This document shows, in pieces, positions 1 through 5,662 of a stretch of DNA of 22,550 nucleotides. Source of the stretch: Chersky-806 sp036502405 (lineage in GTDB: Bacteria; Actinomycetota; Acidimicrobiia; IMCC26256; JAENVU01); the NCBI GenBank assembly GCA_036502405.1, contig DASXYP010000105.1, positions 1-22,550 of the forward strand, written 5' to 3'. Under the pieces are notes generated by a model. That model was not told the DNA's origin. It ran no database searches and worked only from the letters and a program-made list of their open reading frames with translations. The position numbers and the translations under genes are program-made. Position 1 is the first letter of the stretch, and every line of letters starts with the position of its first letter.

Positions 1-264
1 CGTCGCCCCCGACCCCGCCCGCGCCACCGCAGCCCCCAACGACCGCAACGGCGACCCCACCGAACCCACCGCACCATCACTCCCCGACGGCGACACCACC
101 AACGCCCCCGCCGGCACCACATACCCCGCCGACCCCACCACGGTCCCGGGCGGCGCGCAGCTGAAGTCGGCGCTGACGAAGACCGCGACCAGCGCCAGCG
201 CCAAGACGCCGAGCCGGGAACGACGGAGAAGACCTCGGAACGTCGGGGAGGTTCGCGCATCCAT
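1..264 (-). CDS. Exported protein, probable parallel beta-helix family, N-terminal part only (runs off left edge)
   Basis: An open minus-strand frame starts at ATG 264-262 and continues without a stop to the window edge, giving 88 codons. The N-terminus looks like a secretion signal: a basic stretch (RGLLRRSR, about residues 10-17), then a hydrophobic core (LGVLALALVAVFVSA, about 18-32), then a Cys-Ala-Pro-Pro segment. Residues 54-88 contain ALVVSPSGSDGAVGS followed by SPLRSLGAAVARA. This resembles the opening repeat of secreted right-handed beta-helix (DUF1565-type) proteins, which typically read YVSPxGSDxNxGT...PFxTLQxAV. Function and total length cannot be judged from this fragment. Codon use changes sharply: codons 42-88 end in G (41) or T (6) and never in C, while the first 41 codons use C-ending codons freely. 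A possible -10 hexamer lies at complement 359-364. Coding status is fairly sure; the family is an inference. Confidence 0.72.
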   Translation of the reverse strand, partial: MDARTSPTFRGLLRRSRLGVLALALVAVFVSADFSCAPPGTVVGSAGYVVPAGALVVSPSGSDGAVGSVGSPLRSLGAAVARAGSGAT

Positions 265-458
265 GCGGCGGGCTCGTCTCGTCGGTGTCGCCGGATCCGG
301 CGATCGAACGGGGGCGGGCGGCGCGGATCCTTCCGCACTCGGCCCTGGGGGCACCCGGACCCTAACCGGACCGGTCGTGTTTCCCGGCCCCGGGCCGGAA
401 GGCACCGGTCGAGGACGGCGTCCACGAAGCCGTCCCACCCCCTGAGTACCCTCGCGGC
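265..458. promoter_or_regulatory. Divergent intergenic region with a 16-bp perfect palindrome
   Basis: This 194-bp gap separates the minus-strand exported protein (start 264) from the plus-strand nuclease (start 459). It holds a perfect 16-bp palindrome, TCGCCGGATCCGGCGA, at 288-303, which is 24 bp upstream of the minus-strand start. It also holds a TAGGGT hexamer on minus (359-364) that could be a -10 element with a leader of about 88 nt, and a GC-rich imperfect hairpin around 380-402. No coding sequence is convincing. In DNA of this composition one or two 16-bp palindromes are expected by chance in 22 kb, so only the location makes it notable. Confidence 0.35.
447..452 (+). promoter_or_regulatory. 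-10 hexamer TACCCT, leaderless start of RecB-family gene
   Basis: TACCCT fits the actinobacterial TANNNT -10 pattern and ends 6 nt before the ATG at 459. Transcription would therefore begin at or next to the start codon. There is no Shine-Dalgarno sequence in the gap, which supports a leaderless mRNA. Confidence 0.55.
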
Positions 459-1304
459 ATGGGAGTAGGGCTGCCCCGAGGGTTGTCGCCGAGCTCGTTC
501 GGCGCCTTCAAGAGCTGCCCCCTCGCGTTCAAATTCTCCTACCTTGACCGGCTGCCGCAGCCCCCGTCGGCCCCGGCGAGCAAGGGCACGCTCGTGCACC
601 GGGCGCTGGAGCGGCTGATGCTCCGGGACGGCCCCGACCGCACGATCGACGCGGCGCTCGAGGACCTCGCCCGGGCCCGCACCGACCTGGCCGAGGACGC
701 CGACTTCACCGGGCTGGAGCTCACCGAGGCCGAGTGGGACGGGTTCCACGCCGACGCGGCGACGCTCGTGCACCGGTACTTCGAGCTCGAGGACCCCACG
801 ACGGTCCGACCGATCGGGCTCGAGCTCCGGCTCGGAGCGACCGTGGGCTCCGTGCACCTGCGGGGGATCATCGACCGGCTCGAGCTCGTGGAGGACGACG
901 AGCTCGTGATCACGGACTACAAGACCGGCTCGGTTCCGGGTGAGCGTCACGAGCTCCAGCGGCTCGCCGGCGTGCACATGTACGCGCTCATGGTCGAGCA
1001 GCTGCTCGGCAAGCGCCCGATCCGGGTCCAGCTGCTCTACCTCTCGCGACCCGAGGCGATCATCGCGTTCCCGACCGACCAGTCGGTGACGGGCGCGCAG
1101 CGCAAGACCGAAGCGCTGTGGAGCGCGATCCGCACCTCGTGCGCGCGCGACGACTTCCGCCCCCGTCCGGGGCCACTGTGCGACTACTGCGGCTACCAGG
1201 CCTACTGCCCCGCGTTCGGCGGCGACCCCGCGCTGGCGGCCGAGCTGCTCGGGCCCGGCACCGTGATCGCACCGCCGTTGCCGCTGGCCGGCACCCCCGC
1301 GTAG
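459..1304 (+). CDS. RecB-family PD-(D/E)XK exonuclease with Fe-S cluster motif
   Basis: The 281-residue product matches the stand-alone actinobacterial RecB/Cas4-like nuclease family (PDDEXK_1). Motifs are in order: GTLVHRALE with His47, GIIDRLE with Asp139, and ITDYKTG with Asp153 and Lys155, which together make the two-metal nuclease site. Four cysteines, Cys20 near the N-terminus and Cys241/Cys244/Cys250 near the C-terminus (C-x2-C-x5-C), have the split arrangement that binds a 4Fe-4S cluster in AddB and Cas4. No helicase domain is present. The start at ATG 459 is supported by the leaderless -10 hexamer just upstream and leaves the usual short tail before the SPSSFGAFKSCP motif. It is probably co-transcribed with the PAP2 gene 17 bp downstream. 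Family assignment is firm; the substrate is unknown. No CRISPR genes are nearby, so a Cas4 role is unlikely. Confidence 0.88.
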   Translation: MGVGLPRGLSPSSFGAFKSCPLAFKFSYLDRLPQPPSAPASKGTLVHRALERLMLRDGPDRTIDAALEDLARARTDLAEDADFTGLELTEAEWDGFHADAATLVHRYFELEDPTTVRPIGLELRLGATVGSVHLRGIIDRLELVEDDELVITDYKTGSVPGERHELQRLAGVHMYALMVEQLLGKRPIRVQLLYLSRPEAIIAFPTDQSVTGAQRKTEALWSAIRTSCARDDFRPRPGPLCDYCGYQAYCPAFGGDPALAAELLGPGTVIAPPLPLAGTPA

Positions 1305-1321
1305 CGGCGACCGCCTCGTCC

Positions 1322-1879
1322 ATGGCTCCGGCCTTCCGGCTGCCCAGCCCCGAGGAGTACCCGCCGGTGCAGGCGTTCGACCGTGCGGTGGACCGCGCGC
1401 TGGAGCCGATCCGGAACCCCGTGCTGGACCGGGCGATGTACACGCTCTCGAGCGCCGCGGACCACAGCCTCCTCTGGATCGGGATCGCGGGAGTGCGGGC
1501 GCTCCGGCGTGGCGACCTCGCGTTCGCGCTCAAGTTCGCGGCGACCATGGGCCTCGAGTCCGCGCTCACGAACGGCGCGATCAAGTCGGCGTTCCGGCGC
1601 GTGCGTCCCGAGCACGAGATCGCCGAGGGACCGCTCCCCTACGGCATGCGCCGTCCCATCACCTCGTCGTTCCCGTCCGGGCATGCCACCGCGGCGTTCA
1701 CCGCGGCCACGATCCTCGCCCGCACCGGCGGCAACGACGCGCTCTGGTACGCGCTGGCGACGGTCGTCGCCGGCAGCCGCGTCTACGTGCGCATGCACCA
1801 CTCGTCCGACGTCGTCGCCGGCGCGCTCGTCGGGCTCGCACTCGGGCGAGCGGTGCGCCGGTTCTTCCCGCCGGGCTGA
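1322..1879 (+). CDS. PAP2-family membrane phosphatase
   Basis: This is a 185-residue phosphatase of the PAP2 (type 2 phosphatidic acid phosphatase) superfamily. All three signature motifs are present: K88-x6-R95-P96, PSGH at 118-121, and SRVYVRMHHSSD at 152-163, giving SR-x5-H-x3-D with His121 and His159 as the catalytic pair. Hydrophobic stretches around 48-60, 66-84, 122-150 and 163-177 fit a small integral membrane enzyme. Family members remove phosphate from lipid phosphates or polyprenyl diphosphates; which one applies here cannot be told. ATG 1322 was chosen because residue 1 onward begins the conserved region and the previous gene stops 17 bp earlier. A start in the longer overlapping frame would duplicate coding with the nuclease. 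No clear Shine-Dalgarno is visible, so it probably depends on the upstream transcript. The stop codon lies inside the first unit of a tandem repeat. Confidence 0.87.
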   Translation: MAPAFRLPSPEEYPPVQAFDRAVDRALEPIRNPVLDRAMYTLSSAADHSLLWIGIAGVRALRRGDLAFALKFAATMGLESALTNGAIKSAFRRVRPEHEIAEGPLPYGMRRPITSSFPSGHATAAFTAATILARTGGNDALWYALATVVAGSRVYVRMHHSSDVVAGALVGLALGRAVRRFFPPG

Positions 1880-1945
1880 GCAGCACGACCTGAGCAACAC
1901 GGGCTGAGCAACACGGGCTGAGCATCACGACCTGAGAATCACCGG
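1876..1945. repeat. Tandem repeat, 14-bp unit, five copies
   Basis: Five head-to-tail units run without gaps at 1876, 1890, 1904, 1918 and 1932. The consensus is CTGAGCAACACGGG. Units 2 and 3 are identical; unit 1 has AG for AA and ends GAC; unit 4 has AT for AA and also ends GAC; unit 5 is the most diverged (it begins CTGAGAATC). The first unit supplies the TGA stop of the PAP2 gene. Because 14 is not a multiple of three, the repeat rotates the reading frame. It ends about 30 bp before the putative -10 of the next gene. Confidence 0.9.
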
Positions 1946-1975
1946 CGGCCGGAATGTGACCGGATCGGTCGGGGT

Positions 1976-1981
1976 TACCAT
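1976..1981 (+). promoter_or_regulatory. -10 hexamer TACCAT upstream of DsbA-fold gene
   Basis: TACCAT fits TANNNT and would start transcription near 1988, giving a leader of roughly 68 nt. The gene itself has a good Shine-Dalgarno (GGAGG, 2045-2049, 6 nt before GTG 2056), so this is a leadered transcript. The same hexamer recurs before the WS/DGAT gene. No convincing -35 box is seen. Confidence 0.4.
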
Positions 1982-2055
1982 CGCTTCGTAGGCCCGCCGC
2001 GAAGCACGCCCACCGGGCCGAACGTCTCGCAACCCGCTGCACCCGGAGGCTCGCC

Positions 2056-2643
2056 GTGACCCGTCAGATCACCGCAACGTTCGACTACCGGTGCCCGTTC
2101 GCCCGCAACGGCCACGAGGCCCTGATCAACGCACTGCGCGACGGCGCCGACCTCGACGTGCACTTCCAGGCGTTCTCGCTCGACGAGGCGCACGTCGAGG
2201 AGGGTGAGCCGTCCGTGTGGGAGCGGGACCCGAGCGAGTGGGGCACGGGGACCACCGCGCTGCTCTACGGCATCGCGGTCCGGGACGCCTTCCCCGACAA
2301 GTTCCTCGAGGCGCACGTCGAGCTGTTCGCCCAGCGCCACGACCACGGCCTGCAGCTCGGCAAGGAAGAAGTCGTGCAGGCCGCGATCGAGCGGGTCGGG
2401 CTCGACGTCGATGCGGTCAAGGAGGAGGTGTGGAGCGGCCGTCCCCTCAAGACCCTCGCCGCGGAGCACGCCGAGGCGGTCGAGCGGTGGTCGGTCTTCG
2501 GCGTCCCGACGTACTGCGAGGGCGAAGAGGCCGTCTTCATCCGGTTCATGGAGCGGGGCCGGGCCGACGACCTGCTCCGGGCGCTCGACCTGCTCGACTG
2601 GACCCGCCTCAACGAGTTCAAGCGCACGACGATCGCCCGCTGA
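2056..2643 (+). CDS. DsbA-family thioredoxin-fold oxidoreductase (FrnE / mycothiol-dependent nitroreductase-like)
   Basis: The 195-residue protein has the DsbA-type thioredoxin fold pattern. It has an N-terminal strand ending in DYRCPFARNG (Cys13), a helical insertion with SEWGTG and FLEAHVELFAQRHDHGLQLG, and the cis-proline loop VFGVPTYCEG (Pro151). This is the layout of the FrnE / 2-hydroxychromene-2-carboxylate isomerase / mycothiol-dependent nitroreductase group (PF01323). The active site reads C-P-F-A, so the second cysteine of a CxxC motif is missing. That favours a one-cysteine thiol-transfer or S-conjugating enzyme over a disulfide oxidase, and mycothiol would be the natural partner in this lineage. 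No signal peptide is seen, so it should be cytoplasmic. The GTG start is fixed by GGAGG 6 nt upstream. The substrate is unknown. Confidence 0.8.
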   Translation: MTRQITATFDYRCPFARNGHEALINALRDGADLDVHFQAFSLDEAHVEEGEPSVWERDPSEWGTGTTALLYGIAVRDAFPDKFLEAHVELFAQRHDHGLQLGKEEVVQAAIERVGLDVDAVKEEVWSGRPLKTLAAEHAEAVERWSVFGVPTYCEGEEAVFIRFMERGRADDLLRALDLLDWTRLNEFKRTTIAR

Positions 2644-2667
2644 CGGCTCCCCGCGCCGGTGTCCCGT

Positions 2668-2677
2668 GTCCCGGGAC
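2668..2677. promoter_or_regulatory. Palindrome GTCCCGGGAC at expected -35 position of WS/DGAT promoter
   Basis: This perfect 10-bp palindrome is flanked by CCC and GGG, giving longer imperfect arms (about 2663-2680). It lies 25 nt after the DsbA-fold stop and about 18 nt before the TACCAT -10 hexamer. It could be an operator over the -35 region or the hairpin of a weak terminator. The sequence alone does not decide. Confidence 0.3.
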
Positions 2678-2695
2678 GGGAGGGCGACGGCTCGG

Positions 2696-2701
2696 TACCA
2701 T
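2696..2701 (+). promoter_or_regulatory. -10 hexamer TACCAT upstream of WS/DGAT
   Basis: TACCAT lies in the 124-bp gap before the acyltransferase and would start transcription near 2708, leaving a leader of about 37 nt to GTG 2745. It is the same hexamer as at 1976-1981. Confidence 0.4.
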
Positions 2702-2744
2702 CACGACCGCCGGCCTCCGGCTGACCCGCCCCAGGGAGCTCACC

Positions 2745-2771
2745 GTGATCGACCCGACCAGCGGCTCGTGA
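2745..2771 (+). CDS. Eight-codon upstream ORF overlapping the WS/DGAT start (or a broken N-terminus)
   Basis: GTG 2745 opens a short frame reading MIDPTSGS and then TGA at 2769-2771. It has a better ribosome site (AGGGAG, 2733-2738, 6 nt spacing) than the acyltransferase itself. Its start context closely resembles that of the previous gene (GGAG-CTC-CC-GTGA). The stop overlaps the GTG at 2768-2770 in the sequence GTGA, the classic arrangement for translational coupling. Two readings are possible: a leader peptide that delivers ribosomes to the acyltransferase, or the true N-terminus of that protein cut off by a one-base frameshift (one added base would join the frames). I cannot decide between them. 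Confidence 0.45.
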   Translation: MIDPTSGS

Positions 2772-4192
2772 ACGAACGGATGTCGCCGAGCGAGGCGATC
2801 ATGTGGGCGGCCGAGAAGGACCCGGCGCTGCGCTCGGACTTCTCGAACCTGACCCTCCTCGATCGCACGCCGGACACCGACCGGCTACGCGCCAAGGTCG
2901 AGCAGGCGCTCGGCGCGCTCCCGCGCCTCACCGAGCGCGTCGTCTCCGCGCCGCTGCGGATCGCGCCACCCGAGTGGCGCACCGATCCCACCCTCGACCT
3001 CGAATACCACCTCCGCCGGGTCGCGCTGCCCGAGCCGGGATCGGAGCGTGACCTCCTCGACGTCGCCGCGACGCTCTCCTCCACGCCGCTCGATCGCTCG
3101 CGCCCGTTGTGGGAGTTCACCCTCATCGAAGGCCTCACCGGTGGGCGGGCCGCGCTGTTGCAGCGCGTGCACCACACGGTCACCGACGGCGTCGGTGGGC
3201 TCAAGCTCTCACTCAGCCTCGTCGACTTCGAGCGCGATCCGGGCGTCGACGTCCACGAGGAGGTGCGCGCCGTCGCCGAGGAAGAGCAGGCGCGCGAGCG
3301 GCAGGAGATGATCGAGGATCCGCTCGATCGCGACTCACCGCTGGGCGTCCTGCGTGACGCGCTCGGCTTCGCATGGCAGCGGAACGTCGACCGCGCCCGG
3401 CGGGGTGTCCACACCGGTGCCGACATCGCGATCCACCCGACCGCGGTGCCCGGGCGGGCTCAGGACGTGCTGGAGATGGCGGGGTCGGTGCGCCGGCAGG
3501 TGCTCGTAGCCGGCCGGGCGAAGTCGCGCCTGCTCGCGACCCGGTCGCTCGGACGCCGATACGACGTGATGTCGGTCAGCCTCGACGAGTGCCGCACGGC
3601 AGCGCACGCGCTCGGCGGCAGCATCAACGACATCTTCGTGACCGCGGTCGCCGGCGGGCTCGGCCTCTACCACGAGCAGCTCGGGATGCCGGTCGACGAG
3701 CTGCGCATGGCCATGGCCGTCAGCACGCGTGCCGACGACGACCGCGCCGCCGGGAACCAGTTCGTGCCGACTCGCGTCGTCGTGCCGGTGACGCCGAAGG
3801 AGCCGGGTCCGCGCTTCCAGCGGGTGAGGGACACGATCGGCAACGTCCGCCACGAGCCCGCGCTCGCGGCCGCGGACAGCGTCGCCGGGCTGGCCGCGGG
3901 CCTGCCGACCTCGGTCATCGTCGCGGTGCTCCGGAGCCAGACGAAGTCGGTGGACTTCGCGACCTCGAACCTGCGCGGCAGCCCGGTCGACCTCTACATG
4001 GGTGGGGCCCGCATCACGGGCAGCTACCCGATGGGCCCGCGCAGCGGGTGCGCGGTGAACGTGACCGCGCTCTCCTACTGCGGCGACCTGTGCCTCGGGA
4101 TCCACAGCGACCCGGCTGCGATCACCGATCCGGTCGCGTTCCTCGCGTGCCTGCGCGAGTCGTTCGACGCGCTGCTCGCGACGGGCGTCTGA
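2768..4192 (+). CDS. Wax ester synthase / diacylglycerol acyltransferase (WS/DGAT) family
   Basis: The protein is 474 residues from GTG 2768, or 470 from ATG 2780. It begins NERMSPSEAIMWAAEKDP, matching the conserved opening of the family. The catalytic HHxxxDG motif is intact as HHTVTDG (His135, His136, Asp140, Gly141). The C-terminal DUF1298 domain shows the usual NLRGSP, GARITGSYPMGP and GCAVNVTALSY segments, and total length is normal. Such enzymes esterify acyl-CoA to diacylglycerol or fatty alcohol, making storage triacylglycerol or wax on the cytoplasmic membrane. Other acyltransferase uses exist, so the substrate is open. No Shine-Dalgarno directly serves GTG 2768, and the overlap with the eight-codon upstream ORF suggests coupled translation or a frameshifted N-terminus. 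Family assignment is strong; the exact start is uncertain. Confidence 0.88.
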   Translation: MNERMSPSEAIMWAAEKDPALRSDFSNLTLLDRTPDTDRLRAKVEQALGALPRLTERVVSAPLRIAPPEWRTDPTLDLEYHLRRVALPEPGSERDLLDVAATLSSTPLDRSRPLWEFTLIEGLTGGRAALLQRVHHTVTDGVGGLKLSLSLVDFERDPGVDVHEEVRAVAEEEQARERQEMIEDPLDRDSPLGVLRDALGFAWQRNVDRARRGVHTGADIAIHPTAVPGRAQDVLEMAGSVRRQVLVAGRAKSRLLATRSLGRRYDVMSVSLDECRTAAHALGGSINDIFVTAVAGGLGLYHEQLGMPVDELRMAMAVSTRADDDRAAGNQFVPTRVVVPVTPKEPGPRFQRVRDTIGNVRHEPALAAADSVAGLAAGLPTSVIVAVLRSQTKSVDFATSNLRGSPVDLYMGGARITGSYPMGPRSGCAVNVTALSYCGDLCLGIHSDPAAITDPVAFLACLRESFDALLATGV

Positions 4193-4227
4193 CCCGGCGC
4201 GACCGTCTCCGGCGTTCGTCGGGTCAG
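4189..4227. terminator. Inverted repeat holding both stop codons of a convergent gene pair
   Basis: CTGACCCG at 4189-4196 and its exact complement CGGGTCAG at 4220-4227 are separated by 23 nt. The left arm contains the TGA of the WS/DGAT gene and the right arm contains the TGA of the minus-strand gene. It may act as a bidirectional terminator, but no T-tract is present and the loop is long. Confidence 0.35.
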
Positions 4228-4574
4228 GGGCGCCGCGGCGCAGGGTCCGCGGGCGAGACCGCGTCGAGCCACTCCTCGTGGCCCGGGTCGAGCCACGCGC
4301 GGTGGTCACAGCTGCCGGCCCCGTCGACCACGTAGAGGTGCAGCGTGGGTGCATCCTCGGCCAGCGCGAGCAGGTCGTTCGCCCGCGGGTGGGGCGGTGC
4401 GGCGTCGAGCAGGTCGGCGAGGGCGACGACCGCGAGGACCCGGCTCCGGCAGTCCGGGCAGGCGGAGACGGTCGCGGCCTCCAGGCCCCCGGTGATCTCC
4501 AGGAGCAGCGCGGCGTCGTCGCGGTCCAGCGCGACGCGCTCACCGTCGTCGTCGACGAACGCGAGCTCCGCCAT
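4224..4574 (-). CDS. Small Cys-containing protein of unknown function
   Basis: I do not recognise this 116-residue acidic protein. It is treated as real because it has a clean leaderless-type start (TAGGTT on minus, 6 nt before the ATG), ends neatly against the convergent WS/DGAT gene, and shows ordinary coding composition. Visible elements are SACPDC with Cys39 and Cys42, and SCDHRAW with Cys89 and His91, followed by an acidic tail. A CxxC plus CxH set could bind one zinc ion. The middle (about 45-70) is Leu/Ala-rich and probably helical. There is no signal peptide or membrane segment. It diverges from the PIG3-type oxidoreductase at 4676, and both starts carry the same 11-bp promoter core, so the two may be expressed together. 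Confidence 0.7.
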   Translation of the reverse strand: MAELAFVDDDGERVALDRDDAALLLEITGGLEAATVSACPDCRSRVLAVVALADLLDAAPPHPRANDLLALAEDAPTLHLYVVDGAGSCDHRAWLDPGHEEWLDAVSPADPAPRRP

Positions 4575-4580
4575 CGGACG

Positions 4581-4586
4581 AACCTA
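4581..4586 (-). promoter_or_regulatory. -10 hexamer TAGGTT, leaderless start of small Cys protein
   Basis: On minus, TAGGTT ends 6 nt before the ATG at 4574. It sits within GGGTAGGTTCG (complement 4579-4589), an 11-bp core repeated exactly, in the opposite direction, before the divergent gene at 4676. No Shine-Dalgarno is seen. Confidence 0.55.
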
Positions 4587-4663
4587 CCCCCGCTCCGAGG
4601 GCTCCCGATCCGCTGCCGACCCCGAGCGGGTGGGGGACGGGACGACGGACGCCGGCGCCCGGG

Positions 4664-4669
4664 TAGGTT
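4664..4669 (+). promoter_or_regulatory. -10 hexamer TAGGTT, leaderless start of quinone oxidoreductase
   Basis: TAGGTT ends 6 nt before the ATG at 4676, with no Shine-Dalgarno between. The surrounding GGGTAGGTTCG (4661-4671) is identical to the core that drives the divergent gene. Confidence 0.58.
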
Positions 4670-4675
4670 CGCCGC

Positions 4676-5656
4676 ATGCGAGCAGTGGTCTTTCCCGGCG
4701 ACGGCGCGATCGATGTCACCGAGCGCCCGGAGCCGGCGCCCGAGGCCGGCCAGGTCCAGGTGCGGGTCCACGGAGCCGGGCTCAACCGGGCGGACCTCGC
4801 CCAGCGCGCGGGCTACTACCCCGCACCCCCGGGCGTGCCCGCGGACATCCCCGGCATGGAGTTCGCGGGCGTGGTCAGCGCACTCGGCGCCGGTGTGCGG
4901 ACGCTCGGGGTCGGCGACCGCGTGTTCGGGATCGTCGGCGGCGGCGCGCAGGCGGAGATGCTCGTCGTCGCCGAGACCAACTGCGCCCGCGTGCCCGACC
5001 GCTTGGACCTCGTCGCGGCCGGTGGCATCCCGGAGGTGTTCGTCACCGCCCACGACGCGCTGCGCACGCGCGCCGCGCTCCAGCCCGGTGAGCACGTGCT
5101 CGTCCATGCGGTCGGCTCCGGGGTCGGGACCGCGGTGGTCCAGCTCGCGAAGGCGCTCGGGTGCACGGTCACGGGAACCGCCCGCAGCGAGGTGAAGCTC
5201 GGCCAGGCCCGGGCGCTCGGACTCGATCACGGTGTGCTGGCCGCGTCGCCGCCGGACCCCCTGGCGCTGGCCGAGGCGATCGTCGCCGCCGGCGGAGCGC
5301 CGGACGTGACGATCGAGCTCGTGGGCGGCGCGTACGTCCAGGCCGACATCGCGGTCGCCGCGACGAAGGGCCGGATCGTGATCGTCGGGACGCTCGCGGG
5401 TGCGATGGTCGACGTCCCGCTCTTCTCGCTCATGGCGAAGCGGCTGGCGATGCACGGCACGGTGCTGCGCGCCCGGGGGATCGAGGAGAAGGCGGCCGCC
5501 GTCGCCGGATTCGTGGACGAGGTCGTGCCGCTCCTCGACGACGGACGTGTGGAGCCGGTCGTCGACACGGTGCTCCCCCTCGAGGCCGCGCTCGAGGCCT
5601 ACGAGCTGGTGGAGAGCGACGCGACCTTCGGCAAGGTCGTCCTCGCGCCGAGCTGA
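4676..5656 (+). CDS. NAD(P)H:quinone oxidoreductase, PIG3-like, medium-chain dehydrogenase family
   Basis: The 326-residue protein belongs to the zinc-independent quinone oxidoreductase branch of the medium-chain dehydrogenase/reductase superfamily. The opening MRAVVF, then GLNRADLAQRAGYYPAPPG at about 35-53 and PGMEFAGVV at 59-67, is characteristic of the PIG3 subgroup. The Rossmann nucleotide site appears as AVGSGVGTAVVQLAK (145-159), and a later GRIVIVGTLAG strand follows. The catalytic zinc ligands of alcohol dehydrogenases are absent, as expected. It would reduce quinones or related electrophiles with NADPH in the cytoplasm. The start is set by the leaderless -10 hexamer at 4664-4669. 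It converges with the lipoprotein gene with only 6 bp between stop codons. Family is sure; the physiological substrate is not. Confidence 0.9.
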   Translation: MRAVVFPGDGAIDVTERPEPAPEAGQVQVRVHGAGLNRADLAQRAGYYPAPPGVPADIPGMEFAGVVSALGAGVRTLGVGDRVFGIVGGGAQAEMLVVAETNCARVPDRLDLVAAGGIPEVFVTAHDALRTRAALQPGEHVLVHAVGSGVGTAVVQLAKALGCTVTGTARSEVKLGQARALGLDHGVLAASPPDPLALAEAIVAAGGAPDVTIELVGGAYVQADIAVAATKGRIVIVGTLAGAMVDVPLFSLMAKRLAMHGTVLRARGIEEKAAAVAGFVDEVVPLLDDGRVEPVVDTVLPLEAALEAYELVESDATFGKVVLAPS

Positions 5657-5662
5657 CGCAAG

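Noticed and set aside
263..445. A 60-codon plus-strand ORF starting at ATG 263
   Set aside because: Gly/Arg/Pro-rich with no motif or ribosome site. It overlaps the start of the minus-strand exported protein and fills the divergent promoter region.
459..1304. The RecB-family nuclease as a Cas4 indicating a CRISPR system
   Set aside because: There are no cas genes or repeat arrays nearby, and the stand-alone form is widespread in actinobacteria.
3335..5455. A 706-codon minus-strand open frame opposite the WS/DGAT and quinone oxidoreductase genes
   Set aside because: It is antisense to two clear genes and part of the unknown small gene, with Arg/His/Asp-rich composition typical of GC-rich shadow frames and no recognisable domain.
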